The notes beneath the pieces were generated by a model. It had not been told where the DNA came from. It saw nothing but the letters and a program-made list of their open reading frames with translations, and made no database searches. 64,000 nucleotides of DNA, from assembly GCF_000005505.3 (NCBI RefSeq), contig NC_016132.3, positions 26,278,501 to 26,342,500 on the forward strand, in the 5' to 3' direction. This stretch comes from Brachypodium distachyon (taxonomy: Eukaryota > Streptophyta > Magnoliopsida > Poales > Poaceae). The position numbers and the translations under genes were made by a program. Shown one piece after another: positions 44,572 through 56,133 of the stretch (position 1 is its first letter; every line of letters starts with the position of its first letter).

Positions 44572-47500
44572 TGGCACCCAAAGGCCTATCACGTCCTAAG
44601 GGCGCCAGCAGCAAAGGAGAGAAGAGCAGCAAGAAGGAGATGTCGGAGCGAGAGCGCAAAGACAAGGAGAAGAGGGCCTAGTTCGCGTTCTTCAAGCCCG
44701 GCTACAATGGCGAGGCCATGGAGAAGCTGCGCTTGGCAGTGGCCACCAAGCACAACGAGCACGGCCCGACGCGCATCCTGCCCGTCGGGTCGGACCCCGG
44801 CGAGCACTACTACCGGGTGTTCGTACGGTTCATCCTTTCTAGATTCGTGCCGCCGCACTCCCTCTTCCTCCATGCCATCCTCTCCGCCTACCATCTCCAG
44901 CTGGCGCAGATTCACCCCACCTCCTTCTTCAAGCTTGTGTCTTTCAATACCTCTGCGAGGCATTCGTGGGGGTGATGCCATCCGTGGCGTTATTCCGCCA
45001 CTACTACTACCCTCGCGTCGAGAAGGGCGAGGCGATGTCTTCCGGGGTCTCGTTCCGGTTCTGGGACGGGCTCAAATCGGAGTTCATCGTCACGGAGGAC
45101 CAGAAGATCGAGACGGAGTGGCGCGCGGACTGGTGTTGGCTCTACATCGAGGAGCACAACGAGGCCTACACCAAGCCCACCGCGCTGCCAAAGAAGTCCC
45201 GCGACTGGCGGCACCGTGACGCCAGGGACGCCGAGCTTGCGCCGATCTGTGACAAGATCGTGGCGCTGCGGCATGCAGGGCTCTCGGACCTGGACGTGGC
45301 CCGGAGCTTCATCGCGAGGCACATCGCTCCGCTGTAGCACCGAACCCACCCGGTCTGGACCTACTCGGGGGAGGGCGACCGGATGAGGCTGCAGCGAGGC
45401 GGGCTGACGATGGAGCAGATCCGAACATGGCTCAGGGGGATCATCAGCGACAACTCCCCCTTTGCCGGGCTTCCTCCCGGTGTGATAGCGCTACACGCGA
45501 ATGTCACCAACCCGGGAGCCAGCAACTACCCACCCTGCAACGAGTGGGGAATCATGGCGGGGACACCGTCGAGCAGCCCTCCCCCGCAACGAAGGGCTCG
45601 GACCTGGAAGCAACCGGTGGCCGAGAGTGAGGAGGAGGAGGAGGGCGACTCGGACGGGGATTCCGAGGGGGCTGGCGGGCGCCTCCGTCGGCTACGACGT
45701 CTCCCGCGAGGTTGCCGACATATCCTGGGACGAGGGGTCCCGGGGTGCTGACAGCCTCGCGGAAGGGGACAGCGACAATGACGACGTCGTGCCGCTACCC
45801 TGCCTGCCCGCCGTGCAATGGAGCCAGTGCGGGGGCAGCCCACCGGCCCGGGGCTCAGGCTCCGGCACGATGGGGAGCTCTGGCGGTAGTGGGAACGCTC
45901 CGACAGCGCGGAAGGCGCCTCCTGCGGGAGGGATCTTTGCCGACCGCCGGCTGGTGTTGAACCCAGCGAAGTAAGCCCTCTTCCTTAACCTATGCTTCCT
46001 GTTTTTCCTGACACTCTTTCAGTGAATCCCTTCTTGCTTTAGGCCGGCGGGGAAGAGGGGACCGGTGAGCTCTCCACCGGCAACCTCGAGCAAGAAGCCG
46101 CGCACAGCCCCCGGCACGGGCGGGGGAAGCCCCCAAGCCGGGACGGGGGGCGCGGCAGCGGCAGCGGCAGAGGTGGGTGTGGGCATCGCTGCCCACACCG
46201 TAAGCAAGCCGACGACCCCGGGAGCAGGTGCACCCGGCAACTTTTTCGTGTATACTTCTCTCTTTTTCTCCTTTCAGCGTCTAATACTCCTTCCATACTT
46301 TCTTATCCAAGACCGGAAAGCGTTGCCGGGGTCGACCCAGCAACGAATGACGGTGGCCGCCAAGGGGCGACCGACGCAGAGGGAGGGGACACTTCGCAAG
46401 GTACGCCACTCTTGCCAAATCATTCCTCCCCATTATCTTTTCTCGTCTTGCGCTTCATTTTCCTAACAATCCTCTTTGCAGCCCCTTCTGCCGCTGCAAC
46501 TGCGGGTGCGGGGTCCGCAGAACTCACCCTAGGGGGCACCGCGACCAATGTGGAAGCCGCCCCTGAGGTGACGGTGGAGCAACCCTCCAACAGACAGAGC
46601 GGGGGCGGAGGGGACTCTCCCGGCGGCCAAGCCACCAACCCGGTGTTGACCGGGGAGGCAGCGGCCACCGGGCCCGAGCCCCTCGACCGGGCCGCAACGG
46701 AGGCCAGCCGCGAGCGGCTGCCCAGCCCCCAAGCGGAGGCAAGGGACGAGCTCGTGGCCGGTGGGAGCGGAAGGACGCGCTCGCCTTCACCGGCACCCGA
46801 GGAGGTGTTGCGGTCACAGACTGTGGCCGCGGGAGCCTCCTCGAGTATCGGGGTGATCGCAGGGGCAGGTTGGGGTCTGCTGAACTGGGACCCCAGCATC
46901 TTCGACTAGGGGCATGAGATCATCGAGGGCATCAAGTGACAGCAGTTGGGGTTCGTCAGCTGCTACAAACGGGTGCGCCAACAGCTCGCGGCAGCCCAGG
47001 GCCGGCTGGATGGCGCGCGGGAGGAGGTCGAGGAGCGTCGACAGGAGTGGGCACGCCTCCAGGAGGAGATCCGGGTGGCGCATCAAGCCCGGGCCAAGGC
47101 ATCCGACCCCTTGGTCCTGGAAGCGCACATCCAGCGCCAGCTACAGGAGCTGCGTGCGGAGCACCATCAAGTGCTCGAGTCGTTGGAGGCGGCGCATCTT
47201 CGGGCCAAGGGGGAGCACCAGGAAGCACTAAGGGGCTTCCAGGATCGCCTCGAAAGGAAAAGCGGGCTCATCTCCAGCTACTCCTCCGATATCCAGCAGT
47301 TGCTGGCGCAACTCGGGGAGCAGGCCACGGCAGCCCAGGCTGCGGCGATACGAGCCGCGTCCCGGGAGAAGAAACTGCAGGAGCAGCTCCAAACTCGGGA
47401 ACGCGAGTTCCAGGAGCAGCTCAAGGCCGCGACCGATGCCAACACGGCCCTCAAGGGCGAGCTGGATGTCGCGCGTAACGATCTTTGACAGCTTGACGAG

Positions 47501-48084
47501 GAGAACTCGGAGAAAGCGACGTCAGCACCCTCATCCCCTTCTTCACGGAGTTCGTGGGACGGCTGAGAAGGCTGAGAAAGCCAGAAGGCTGAGACCGAGC
47601 TCGCCCGCCGCAACCACGCAAAGCTGGGAAGCCAGTGCCAGGAAAGCACGGCCCTGCTCCCGAGGTGTGCGGAGGTGGGGAACGAGTCGCTGTCGAAGCT
47701 GGGGGTGCCCCCAGCAGCCATCGACGGCAGCGACGTCAGTACCCTCATCCCCTTCTTCGCGGAGTTCATGGGAAGGCTGACGATCGTGGAGGACCGCATC
47801 CGCAGCTTCGGGGACCGGCAAGGGAGCGTCGCCGCGTCTCAGGTTGCCGGCGCGATCCTGCCGAGGGTCCACCAGGCCTACCCCTGTTCCCCTTCGAGAC
47901 TATCTTCATCGACTGGTCACCGGAGGAGAACAAGGAGGAGCACGCCAATGCCGTCAGCCTCTTCGTCGACGAGATGGTCATGGGGATGATGGGGCAGGCT
48001 GGTGTTGGTGAAGACGAGGAGGAGGTCACCGCCGAGGAGACGCCCGCCACCGAGTCCGCCGCCCCGGAAGCACCCCCCGCGTAG
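44572..48084 (+). pseudogene. antisense ORF region of the gypsy element (PF04195-like domain, then coiled coil)
   Basis: Plus-strand coding, opposite to gag-pol. It begins MAPKGLSRPKG with a Lys/Glu-rich N terminus and has an in-frame TAG near 44680. It continues YYRVFVRFILSRFVPPHSLF...AYHLQLAQIHPTSFFKL, a frameshift near 44945, then GVMPSVALFRHYYYPRVEKG...SFRFWDG, with TAG at 45335. This is the plant 'putative gypsy type transposon' domain (PF04195). Later blocks are separated by intron-like gaps (e.g. 45972, 46240-46400): Ala/Gly-rich disordered segments, a long coiled coil (46946-47488, e.g. RVRQQLAAAQGRLDGAREEV) and an acidic C terminus ending APEAPPA, stop 48084. Such antisense genes are known in some grass gypsy families (Grande of maize is the example I recall). 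Function unknown. Confidence 0.7.
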
Positions 48085-48748
48085 TTGTTCCTCGTGTCTT
48101 TCTTTTTCCCCGCTTTTTACTTATACCCCTGTAACTGGCGCGAAGCACCTTACTTTGTGTTAGCCCTTTGTCACTTTGAATGCTTATCGTGAACTCATTT
48201 GTTTTAATTTCACTTTATCCAATGTCAATTTACTTGCTTTTCCGCCTATAATTAGCTTGCCGGGGAGAGGCTCTGTCTTTCCCGTGCTTTAACCTTGTGT
48301 ACCCGAGGACTTGCCAACTGCGTGCTTGGCCAGACTAGGGACCCGGGATGGACCCGCAATGCCAACCTAGGACCAAACAGTAGCGGCCAGCGGGAAAAAT
48401 GAAAGACACGAGGAACAACTATGCGGGGGGTGCTTCCGGGGCACGTAGCACGTTGTGAACGGGTTCACCAACTGCTAGGCCTCGTTTCGAGGCTTCGCGG
48501 GAACGAGCTTGGTTTTCGGGGTTCCGGCAGCCCTCTGCTCATAGCCAAGGATGAAGAGACAATTCTGTGCACCTAGAGCAGGAGACAGAAGCACACATTA
48601 ACAGCAAAGCACATTATTTACCGAAACAACACTTATCTTTATTCAACTTTGTGCTAGCGGATTACAATCGGCCCTTGCCCGGCTACACTAGCTTAAAGAG
48701 GCACGCTGCCGTAGCATCACTCGTGGGTAAGGCACCACCGTTTCACGG
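48085..48748. other. non-coding stretch between the antisense unit and integrase
   Basis: Probable 3' UTRs of two convergent transcripts (antisense ORF from the left, pol from the right). No ORF. Confidence 0.5.
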
Positions 48749-49765
48749 CTAGAACTTGCGCAGGTGCTCAATGTTCCAACTATTGAGCATCGGCAAACCT
48801 TCTTCGGTTTCCAGCCGGACAGCCCCCAGTCTGGTCACCTGCACTACCCGGAAAGGGCCTTCCGGGTTTGGAGTCAACTTGTTCCCGGCCTTCGTTCCTT
48901 GTATCCGGCGCAGGACGAGGTCTCCAACTTCGAGCCCCTAGGGACGGACTCTCCTGTCGTGATAACGACGGAGCCCCTGCTGGTAGCCTGCAACTCGCAC
49001 AACAGCCCGGCATCGAATCTCCACGATGAAGCTAAGGTCGTCAATCCTCTACGTGTGTTGGCTCTCGTCGCCGTACGCGCGTACCCGAGGTGACCCATGC
49101 TTAAGCTCAAGGGGCAGCACAGCTTCTGCCCCGTAGACGAGGGCAAACGGAGTTTGGCCCGTCGCCCGACCTGGTGTGGTCCGAATTGACCACAGCACGG
49201 GCTGGAGTTTTTCGACCCAGTATTTTCCGTGGTCCTTGAGCTTGTCACAGGTTCTCGTCTTGAGCCCCCGCAGCACTTCTGCGTTGGCGCGCTCCACCTG
49301 CCCATTACTCCTCGGATGAGCAACAGAGGCGAAGTGAATTTTAGTGCCCATGTCCGCGCAATAGGCTTGGAACACCGCACTAGTGAATTGCGTGCCATTA
49401 TCGGTGATGATGCCGTTAGGCACACCAAACCGGCACACAATGCCCTTGAAAAACTTGATGGCCGCCTGCGGTGTGACAGCTCGGACAGGCTTCACCTCGA
49501 CCCACTTCGAGAACTTGTTGATGGCAACAAGGAGGTACTCGTAGCCGCCAACAGCTCTCAGCAACTTTCCCACGATGTCCAGCCCCCAGACCGCGAACGG
49601 CCACGAGGACGGGATGACTTGCAGGGCTTGCGCTGGCTGGTTGCTCTTCTTGGCGTGAAACTGGCACGCTTCACAGGTCTTGACTAGTTGCTCGGCATCG
49701 GCTAAAGCTGTTGGCCAGTAGAAGCCATGCCGGAATGCTTTCCCAGCTAGTGCCCTGGAGGCCAC
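48749..49765 (-). pseudogene. gypsy integrase (zinc-binding, catalytic core, C-terminal domain)
   Basis: Minus strand. Zinc-binding end CEACQFHAKK, core with WGLDIVGKL (first catalytic D), TDNGTQFTS (second D) and the HPRSNGQVERANAE block with the catalytic E, then KYWVEKLQPVLWSIRTTPGRATGQTP and YGAEAVLP. The long ORF ends at 49049; one stop/frame change later the C-terminal domain continues (GDLVLRRIQGTKAGNKLTPN, EGPFRVVQV, LNSWNIEHLRKF), with stop TAG at 48749-48751. Core residues are present, but the polyprotein is disrupted. Confidence 0.88.
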
Positions 49766-49771
49766 ATGGTG

Positions 49772-50890
49772 CTAACATGTGCCTCGATGGATATCCTCCA
49801 GCAGCGTGCACCCTCCCTCCTGGGGCACGCAGAGGAGCATAACTCCGTTAGGACTCCTCCGGTAGAGATCCCCATCTACCAGAGTGTCCATCTTGGCTTG
49901 CCGGGCGACTCGCTCCGTGGCAATGTCTTTCTCTGGGAGCGTTCCGTCCCTGAGGTAACGAACAATATCCGCCCCCCAGGGTGGCGGTTCCCGGCTTAAG
50001 CATGCCACAAGCTCGGTGGCATGGTGCCCCGCAGCTACGGGGTCTCCTTGGGTTGCCAGAGGGGCTCCCCGACAACCGTCTTGGGATTGACAGAGAGCTT
50101 TAGTTGCCTCTGTACGAATACCCCAGGAGGCACCTTGCTGCGTTCCGCTGCCCATTTGGACAGTTCATCCGCAACAAAGTTGTCCTTGCGCTTCGCGTGT
50201 TCAAACCGAAGTCCCTTGAACTTGGACTCCAGTTTTCGCACTTTCTCCTCGTACGCTGCCATCAGGGGGTAGTCGTAGTCCTTGTTCACCTGGTTTATCA
50301 CGAGTTATGAATCCCTGTGAACAACCAAGCGCTTGATGTCGAGGGCGATTGCCGCACGTAGCCCGGCTAGCAGCCCCTCGTACTCTGCTGTGTTGTTGGT
50401 GGAGTTGGCGAAGTCTTGCTGTATCACGAATTTGAGTTGATCTCCGGTGGGCGACTCGATCACCACTCCGGCCCCGGCGCCCTGCAGACAGAAGGCGCCG
50501 TTGAAGTACATGACCCAGTACCCTTCATCCAATTTGCCGTGAAGGCTCGCTTCCGGCTCTTCTTCCTCTCTCCTCGTGGACGTCCACTCCGCGACAAAGT
50601 CGGCGAGAGCGGTGCTTTTGATGCTTTTGGTATTCGCGAAACGCAGCCTGAACTCTGCTAGCTCCATTCTCCATTCGGCCACCCTCCCAGTGGCTTCACG
50701 GTTGACGAGGGCTCGCTCCAGGCAGAACCCCGACACCACCGTGATGCTGTGCGCCTGAAAGTAAGGACGCAGCTTCCGTGAAGCAAGCAGGATCCCAAGA
50801 AAAAGCTTCTGGACCTGCGGGTACCATACCCGAGCATCGCGCAACACCGTGCTGATGAAGTATATAGGGTGCTACACTAGCCACTTGCGG
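49772..50890 (-). pseudogene. gypsy RT C terminus, RNase H and linker
   Basis: Minus strand: FISTVLRDARVWYPQVQKLF and LASRKLRPYFQAHSITVV (RT connection), then RNase H with YFNGAFCLQGAGAGVVI (D of the expected D-G-A/S is replaced by N), NNTAEYEGLLAGL (catalytic E), HRDS with a stop, and DNFVADELSKWA. It then continues to the integrase linker (GDLYRRSPNGVMLLCV). Stops near 50305 and a frame change near 50155 break it. The RT fingers, palm (YXDD) and protease are absent. Confidence 0.8.
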
Positions 50891-52735
50891 GGGCCAGCCT
50901 GAGTGGACTGGCCCCCCGGCTACCGCCTCTGCCTCGGCACGAGGCTTGTCGCGTCCCCGGGGAGGCCGGTCCTTGCCACCGCGGGCTTGACCGCGACCCC
51001 CCGCGAGTTCTCCCTTCTCGCCACCGCTGGCCACGCCTCGGCCCGCTCCGTTGCGGGGGTTGTTCAGGCAGTCTCGGGAGAGGTGCCCGATATCCCCGCA
51101 GTTGAAGCAGGCCCCGGCAGCACGATGCTCCTCGTGGCGCTGCTTGCGCTTCTCCTTGATGGTCCGGAGAGTGCGGTAGTCCTGTGCGTCGTGGGTGGCG
51201 TTGATGTGGATGGGATAGCGCGCGGCCGCTGCCGGCTTGCTACTCGATGTTCCCGCCGCCGCCGCCTTCTTGGTGGGCGTCTGGGGAGCCCCCGGTTCTG
51301 CGGCAAGCACTTGCTTCCCGCCGCGCTTCCGGGAGCCCTTTTTCCCGGAGCCCTCGGGTGGATTTGCCACTACTTTGGTGGCAAGCTCAGGCGCTAGATG
51401 CCCTTGCTCAGCCATCGCGCACTTGTGCATGAGAGCGTAAAGATCCCTAGTGGTCCGGATCCGGTGCGTGTTCAGCTTCTCACGCATTTTCGGGTCATGG
51501 ACGTTGATGGCGTAAGTTTTGATGATGGCGGCCGCTTTCGCCTCTGGGATGGAGTAGGAGATGTTGGAGAACCTGTTGGTGAAATCCCGCAACGTCTCCC
51601 CCGGCTTCTGCACTACCGTGTGCAGCTCTGCCATGGTTCCCGGGCGCTTGCAGCCACCCTGGAACGCGTTCACAAACTGCTCGCGCAGGTCAGCCCAGGA
51701 GGCAATGGACCCGGCGGGCAGGCTGAGCAACCAGGTCCTCGCTGATCCTTTCAGGACCATCGGGAACCAGTTGGCCCTGACCTTGTCGTCAGCAGCGATA
51801 GCGTGCATGCCCAACGTGTAGGTCAGCAGGAAGTCCTTGGGATTCACGGTCCCGTCATACGTCTCGAGCGCTGACGCTCGGAACTTCCAAGGCCATGTCA
51901 CCCGGCGCAGCTCGCGGGAGAACGTGGTGCAGCCGTCATCGGCGCCCATAGGAGCGTCTTCCCGCTCCTCTAGACGCTGGCACTCCACCTCGCGCCGGCG
52001 CCAGCGCTGCACGTGCTGGCGGAGATCTTCTTGCTGGCGAGCGTTTAGGACGCCCCGTGCGTCACCTGGCTTGACGGTCGGTGACGAGTCCGAGTAGTCC
52101 TCGGGATCCTCGTTACCTTCTCCTCCCGAAGGTAGATGCTCTCCATGTCCTAAGACGCGAGGCGCGTCTCCGCGTCCCGGGTTCTGTCCCCGGCCCGAAC
52201 CGGCCGGGCCGCCCTCACCTTGCGGCTGTTGGGCAGCGAGCCTGATGAGCACGTCCAGCTCCGCACTCCACACGTCGTGTGATGGCGGGCCTTGCGGTGG
52301 CTCGTAGCACACCATGACACGCGCGGCAATGATGGCTTCTGCCGGGGTTTGGGCGAGAGGCTGCCGGTTCTCTGACCGGCTGCCGTCCGCCCGGTCGCCC
52401 GGTGCCCTCGGGTGAGAGGGTCGAGCCTCTGCTGGCGTCGAGCGCGACGCGCTGTGGTCCTGATGCAGCTGTCGCTGCACGTCCTCAGCCCACGAGGGAG
52501 CTTGCTGGCTGGCACGTGCGACGTTGAGGTCGCCTGTGCGGCTGGCTCTGGCGCTAGGCGCCACGGCCCCCCTCGGACGGTTGTCCACCGACGCCTGAGG
52601 AGGTGGCGGTGGCAGCTGCGGTTGTTGATGTTGAGGGGACCAGCGGTCCCCTTGACCTTGCGACGCGCGCGGCGTGCGCATGGCCAGCGTGTCGCGCAAG
52701 TCGACCCGGGGCTCGTCTGCCTTCTTGGGCGGCAT
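50696..52735 (-). CDS. gypsy Gag protein fused to out-of-frame RT remnant
   Basis: A 679-codon minus-strand ORF. The N terminus is disordered. The capsid region is about residues 280-460 (FRASALETYDGTVNPKDFL, MVLKGSARTWLLSLP, WADLREQFVNAFQG, GETLRDFTNRFSNI), the retrotransposon gag domain of Ty3/gypsy. A basic stretch and one CCHC zinc knuckle follow (CFNCGDIGHLSRDC, near residue 560), then an Arg/Gly-rich tail. The last ~60 residues read through the deletion junction in the wrong frame for RT. It starts 95 bases inside the LTR. It would form the virus-like particle shell; the copy looks open but the element lacks protease. Confidence 0.88.
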   Translation of the reverse strand: MPPKKADEPRVDLRDTLAMRTPRASQGQGDRWSPQHQQPQLPPPPPQASVDNRPRGAVAPSARASRTGDLNVARASQQAPSWAEDVQRQLHQDHSASRSTPAEARPSHPRAPGDRADGSRSENRQPLAQTPAEAIIAARVMVCYEPPQGPPSHDVWSAELDVLIRLAAQQPQGEGGPAGSGRGQNPGRGDAPRVLGHGEHLPSGGEGNEDPEDYSDSSPTVKPGDARGVLNARQQEDLRQHVQRWRRREVECQRLEEREDAPMGADDGCTTFSRELRRVTWPWKFRASALETYDGTVNPKDFLLTYTLGMHAIAADDKVRANWFPMVLKGSARTWLLSLPAGSIASWADLREQFVNAFQGGCKRPGTMAELHTVVQKPGETLRDFTNRFSNISYSIPEAKAAAIIKTYAINVHDPKMREKLNTHRIRTTRDLYALMHKCAMAEQGHLAPELATKVVANPPEGSGKKGSRKRGGKQVLAAEPGAPQTPTKKAAAAGTSSSKPAAAARYPIHINATHDAQDYRTLRTIKEKRKQRHEEHRAAGACFNCGDIGHLSRDCLNNPRNGAGRGVASGGEKGELAGGRGQARGGKDRPPRGRDKPRAEAEAVAGGPVHSGWPPQVASVAPYILHQHGVARCSGMVPAGPEAFSWDPACFTEAASLLSGAQHHGGVGVLPGASPRQP

Positions 52736-52811
52736 GGCGAGCTAGCGTAGACGATGTCGCTGGCAAAGAGGCCGATGACGCCGGCGGTCACCCGAAGTTC
52801 TCTGCATGCCC

Positions 52812-52828
52812 CCCTACCTAGCGTGCCA
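52812..52828 (-). other. primer-binding site of the gypsy element
   Basis: On the minus strand, two bases after the 5' LTR, tggcacgctaggtaggg starts with TGG, complementary to a tRNA 3' CCA end. The tRNA identity was not determined. Confidence 0.6.
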
Positions 52829-52830
52829 GA

Positions 52831-53610
52831 TGTCGGAGCACGGGTCTCCGGCACCGGGGATGCTAGGCACCCCCTTGTTGTTCGGTGAGGGGCGAGGTGA
52901 GCGCTCTGGCGATCGCCGGCGTGACGCAAGACACGAAGTGTCGACACTCGGATTTACCCAGGTTCGGGCCACCCGGAGGTGTAACACCCTACGTTCTGCT
53001 TAGAGTTGTATTCACGAAATGTGTGTGTTCTTACATATTGCCCCAGGGGGTTCCCGGTTGAGCTACTTGTTCTTCTAAGGGATTCTGCTATGAACGGGTG
53101 CACTACTACTTGCTACTGATTGGGGTTTGAACCCTTTGACCGATGACATTGGTCCTTCTTTTATAGTCAAGGGGATACCACAGGTGCCGATGCATTCAGC
53201 GTGACACGTTTAATACACGCGTGTCATTGTCACCAAACTCACCCTACTGTAGATCCACGCTGGGCTTCATGCAGCGCCCAGGGCACTGTGCATTGTAAGC
53301 AAAACAGTTTCTAGAGTATATGCTCTAGACTTGTTGGGCAAGACTAGCCCTGCCGATGTGACTCCTGTCGGTGCATTTAATGCACCACTGTGTGGTCTTG
53401 TCTTCGTTGTTCCGTCGGCCCCACCTGCGACCCCTGAAGCCCCAGTATCCGAAAGGCGCCCCGGTATCGTTGCCTGGCAAGTTGCTGGGGAGCGAGCTGG
53501 TAACTTCCCGGGTTCGCCACTCCCGGGAAGCCGGCCTAGCGGGATCTCACCGGTTGCGACCCACACGTCCCGTGCCAGTGGGATCGATCTCGTGGACCAC
53601 TGTTACGACA
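52831..53610 (-). repeat. 5' LTR (in element orientation) of the gypsy element
   Basis: 780 bp. On the minus strand it contains a TATAAAA box (53159-53165) in the context ctataaaagaaggacc. It pairs with 43359-44140. Confidence 0.92.
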
Positions 53611-53615
53611 CTTAG

Positions 53616-54460
53616 CTAGGCGCCTATCAGTTTGCCTATCTGCCTTGTTTAAGATCAGATAAAATCATGCCAAACCTGCATATTGAAAAACGTGAATGGA
53701 GTTAACACGATTATAAGTTGTTTGTCCATTGCAATGCACAATCCGTGGATTTACCTTGAAAGCAGTGTTGGATGAATGTGGATATTGCCTATGACAGAAA
53801 GCCTTTGTTTATAACGTGATTCAGACGATTGGCACACAAAAGACACAATTATTCCAGCCTTTGTAATGGATACATGCGGCTTCTCAGCTTCTCTCCATCA
53901 CAAGCCTGACTGGGTGTTACACCCATATATATTTCTCCAGAGAAAATGACAGCTAGCGGTGCTTGAGATTTTAGAAAGATTGGAAACTTGGAAGAAACAC
54001 CCGCAGAAAAAAGAAGACTTGGAAGAAACACTCATAGATGCTGGCGCGGTTGTTATAACTTGTCTCAAGACCTGCAGAGACCCTGGTTAGTTCTGTCTGA
54101 AGCGATTGGACAACAGAGCATCGAGAACAGTTAGGATTTATTTTGATATGGTATCTTCTGGTGGGCTGGTCGAATGATGTTCTTCACATACATCATAGAT
54201 GCATGTGAATCTTCAGAAACCTTCTTATGATCATTCTTGTCTTAGAAATGAATTTGAAGTTCTCCTATTGCGATTTAGTATGCTCGCGCATGGCGTTGAT
54301 TAGAGTGTCAAAGAATAAGATGATGTGCATGCATGAATGCTACCTGCATGCAAGCTGGACATGCTCTGAGAAACTGCAAAGCCACGAAAATGTTGAAAGA
54401 CACCAGACACCTTGGGGTTTAGAGACAGTGTCGACTCATCTTCAAGCCAAATGAACTTCT
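53616..54460. other. spacer between gypsy element and solo LTR
   Basis: No coding frame and no recognisable repeat. Confidence 0.4.
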
Positions 54461-54465
54461 TTTCC

Positions 54466-55218
54466 TGTCGCACCCGCGCTCTCGGGGGTGTCAACCGACT
54501 TGGTGCGTGGGCCCGGGCACGGGCCCGGGGCTTGAACTGTGCTTCACCCTTATGCATGGGAAGCGAAGCGTCGGGTGGGCATTGACGCGCACCCCCGGCG
54601 GGGCAGGCCTGAACGGAGGCTTCTGCACGTGGCAAATGTGGCCACGTGGCGCGGCAAGTCTGCATGCACTCGAGCACGCAAGGGAGCAAAGGACGGACCG
54701 GTGCAGGCGCAGGACAGGAATCTCCCCTGTTCATTTACGGGACGAGACCTTGCCCGACCGCAGGCTGGACGGCGCGTCCGGTCCCATCGACGCAGAAGGG
54801 AGAAGACCGCTTGGAGCAAAGGCCCCGACGACTGCACCGCCCACCGCAGCATACGACCCGTGTAGAGGTAGCTCGCATGCAGGGTGGCACCCCTTTCAGT
54901 ATAAAAGAAGGACCATGGACAGCGTAGAGGGAGGGGGGAGTTAGCTCAAGAAAATAGAAAAGAACACTTCGTCGGGAGGAGTAGATTCGGCAGGGGTAGC
55001 GAGGAGAGCCCCCGGGACCATTGTAGCGTCCTTCGTAGGGAATCCAGATAAGTAGGATGTAGGGTATTACGCTCCGGCGGCCCGAACCTAGGTAAATCAC
55101 CTGTGTGTCTAGAGTTGTGCGCGTGTGACCACGTGATCCACTGCTTGCGCAGCCCCCTCGCTTCCCTCGAACAAAGGGGGCGTGTTGATCCCCCGGTGTC
55201 GGAGCTCGGGCACCGACA
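54466..55218 (+). mobile_element. solo LTR of a related gypsy family
   Basis: 753 bp starting TGTCGCACCC and ending CACCGACA, flanked by TTTCC (54461-54465, 55219-55223), with no second LTR or internal region nearby. It contains TATAAAA at 54900-54906 followed by gaaggaccatgg, and downstream ggcccgaacctaggtaaatc. Both match, in the opposite orientation, motifs of the LTRs at 43359 and 52831 (ctataaaagaaggacc; ggcccgaacctgggtaaatc). So it is a related family left by LTR-LTR recombination. Confidence 0.9.
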
Positions 55219-55602
55219 TTTCCTCAAGCCCCATTATGTAGGTGATACACTCAACAACTGTGTGGTAGCTGGGCTGATATTGTTGAGACCGCAAGCCTTT
55301 AGAGATGTATCATCGTAACATCACTAGGTTCTCCATCTTGCTGAGATTACTATGCTGCTGCGCGACTATTAGGCTAAGACACCAGATACTACACCGACAA
55401 ATTCAGTCACCAAGCCGACCACAGACAAAATAAGCAAGACGGCGAGAGATGATTGTTTCTTCACCGCTGAATTCAAAACGAAAGTACTGACGCTAGATGC
55501 TAACTGAAGTAAACTACTCCCAAACTGACCATGTTGTACGACTTCAATGGTGCAGTGAGGTATCATCAGAACATGCAACTCCACTTTGTTACTCTAGCCG
55601 GA

Positions 55603-55987
55603 TTACTTCTTTGGGTAATAAGTACAAACCTGCTGCACCAACTAAATTCAAAAACAGAAAAAACACAAGGAGAGCTTACAACATAAGAACATGACATTAC
55701 TAAATAAGTGATACCTAAAGCATGATCTAGAACGTTTTGTGCACATCATAAAACTCATTCCTCACAGAGTCAAGTGTCCTCAGGCAGCTATCAAAGGGAA
55801 AAAAGTCCAGTAACCTGTGAGGCTAGAGTAGACGAGAGCACACTACCAACACATTCAGTATGAAGATATAAATAACACAACAATAGAAAATAGTGATACC
55901 GCGACATAATGCTATAAGGTACTAACCGTGCTATGTTCTTCTCCCCACAAAACTCAAGGAACTAGGTGCAATTGTTTTTTATCCTCT
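55603..55987 (-). pseudogene. decayed inverted copy of a gene 3' end (left arm)
   Basis: Minus-strand counterparts of the right-arm exons: AQRIKNNCT-stop-FLEF (about 55987-55945), then CLRTLDSVRNEFYDVHKTF-stop-IML (55787-55715), then LVQQVCTYYPKK-stop (55641-55603). Two in-frame stops and a changed donor context make it non-functional. It is diverged from but collinear with the right arm. Confidence 0.7.
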
Positions 55988-56133
55988 GAGCACCAACATT
56001 GTAACATGCAAATGTACACAAATCCGGAGTTCGACTTACAAAGTTTGTCCAAGTTTCTCCAGTAAAATGGAATCCAAGTTTGTAAGCCAAATTCCTGATT
56101 TGTTTGCGTTTTCATGTTACAACGTTAGTGCTG

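Larger units (their letters stand above)
43359..53610 (-). mobile_element. Ty3/gypsy LTR retrotransposon (10.25 kb), pol partly deleted
   Basis: Two direct LTRs (43359-44140 and 52831-53610), each starting TGTCGGAGCACGGG and ending in CA, inside the 5-bp duplication CTTAG (43354-43358, 53611-53615). Coding order on the minus strand is gag (52735), then RNase H, then integrase. RNase H before integrase identifies Ty3/gypsy. Protease and most of RT are missing: gag runs directly into the RT C terminus near 50850. Between integrase and the 3' LTR is a 4-kb region carrying a plus-strand ORF complex. The LTRs differ at several sites (e.g. tttagtgagggacgagg versus ttcggtgaggggcgagg), so the insertion is not very recent. 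Confidence 0.93.
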
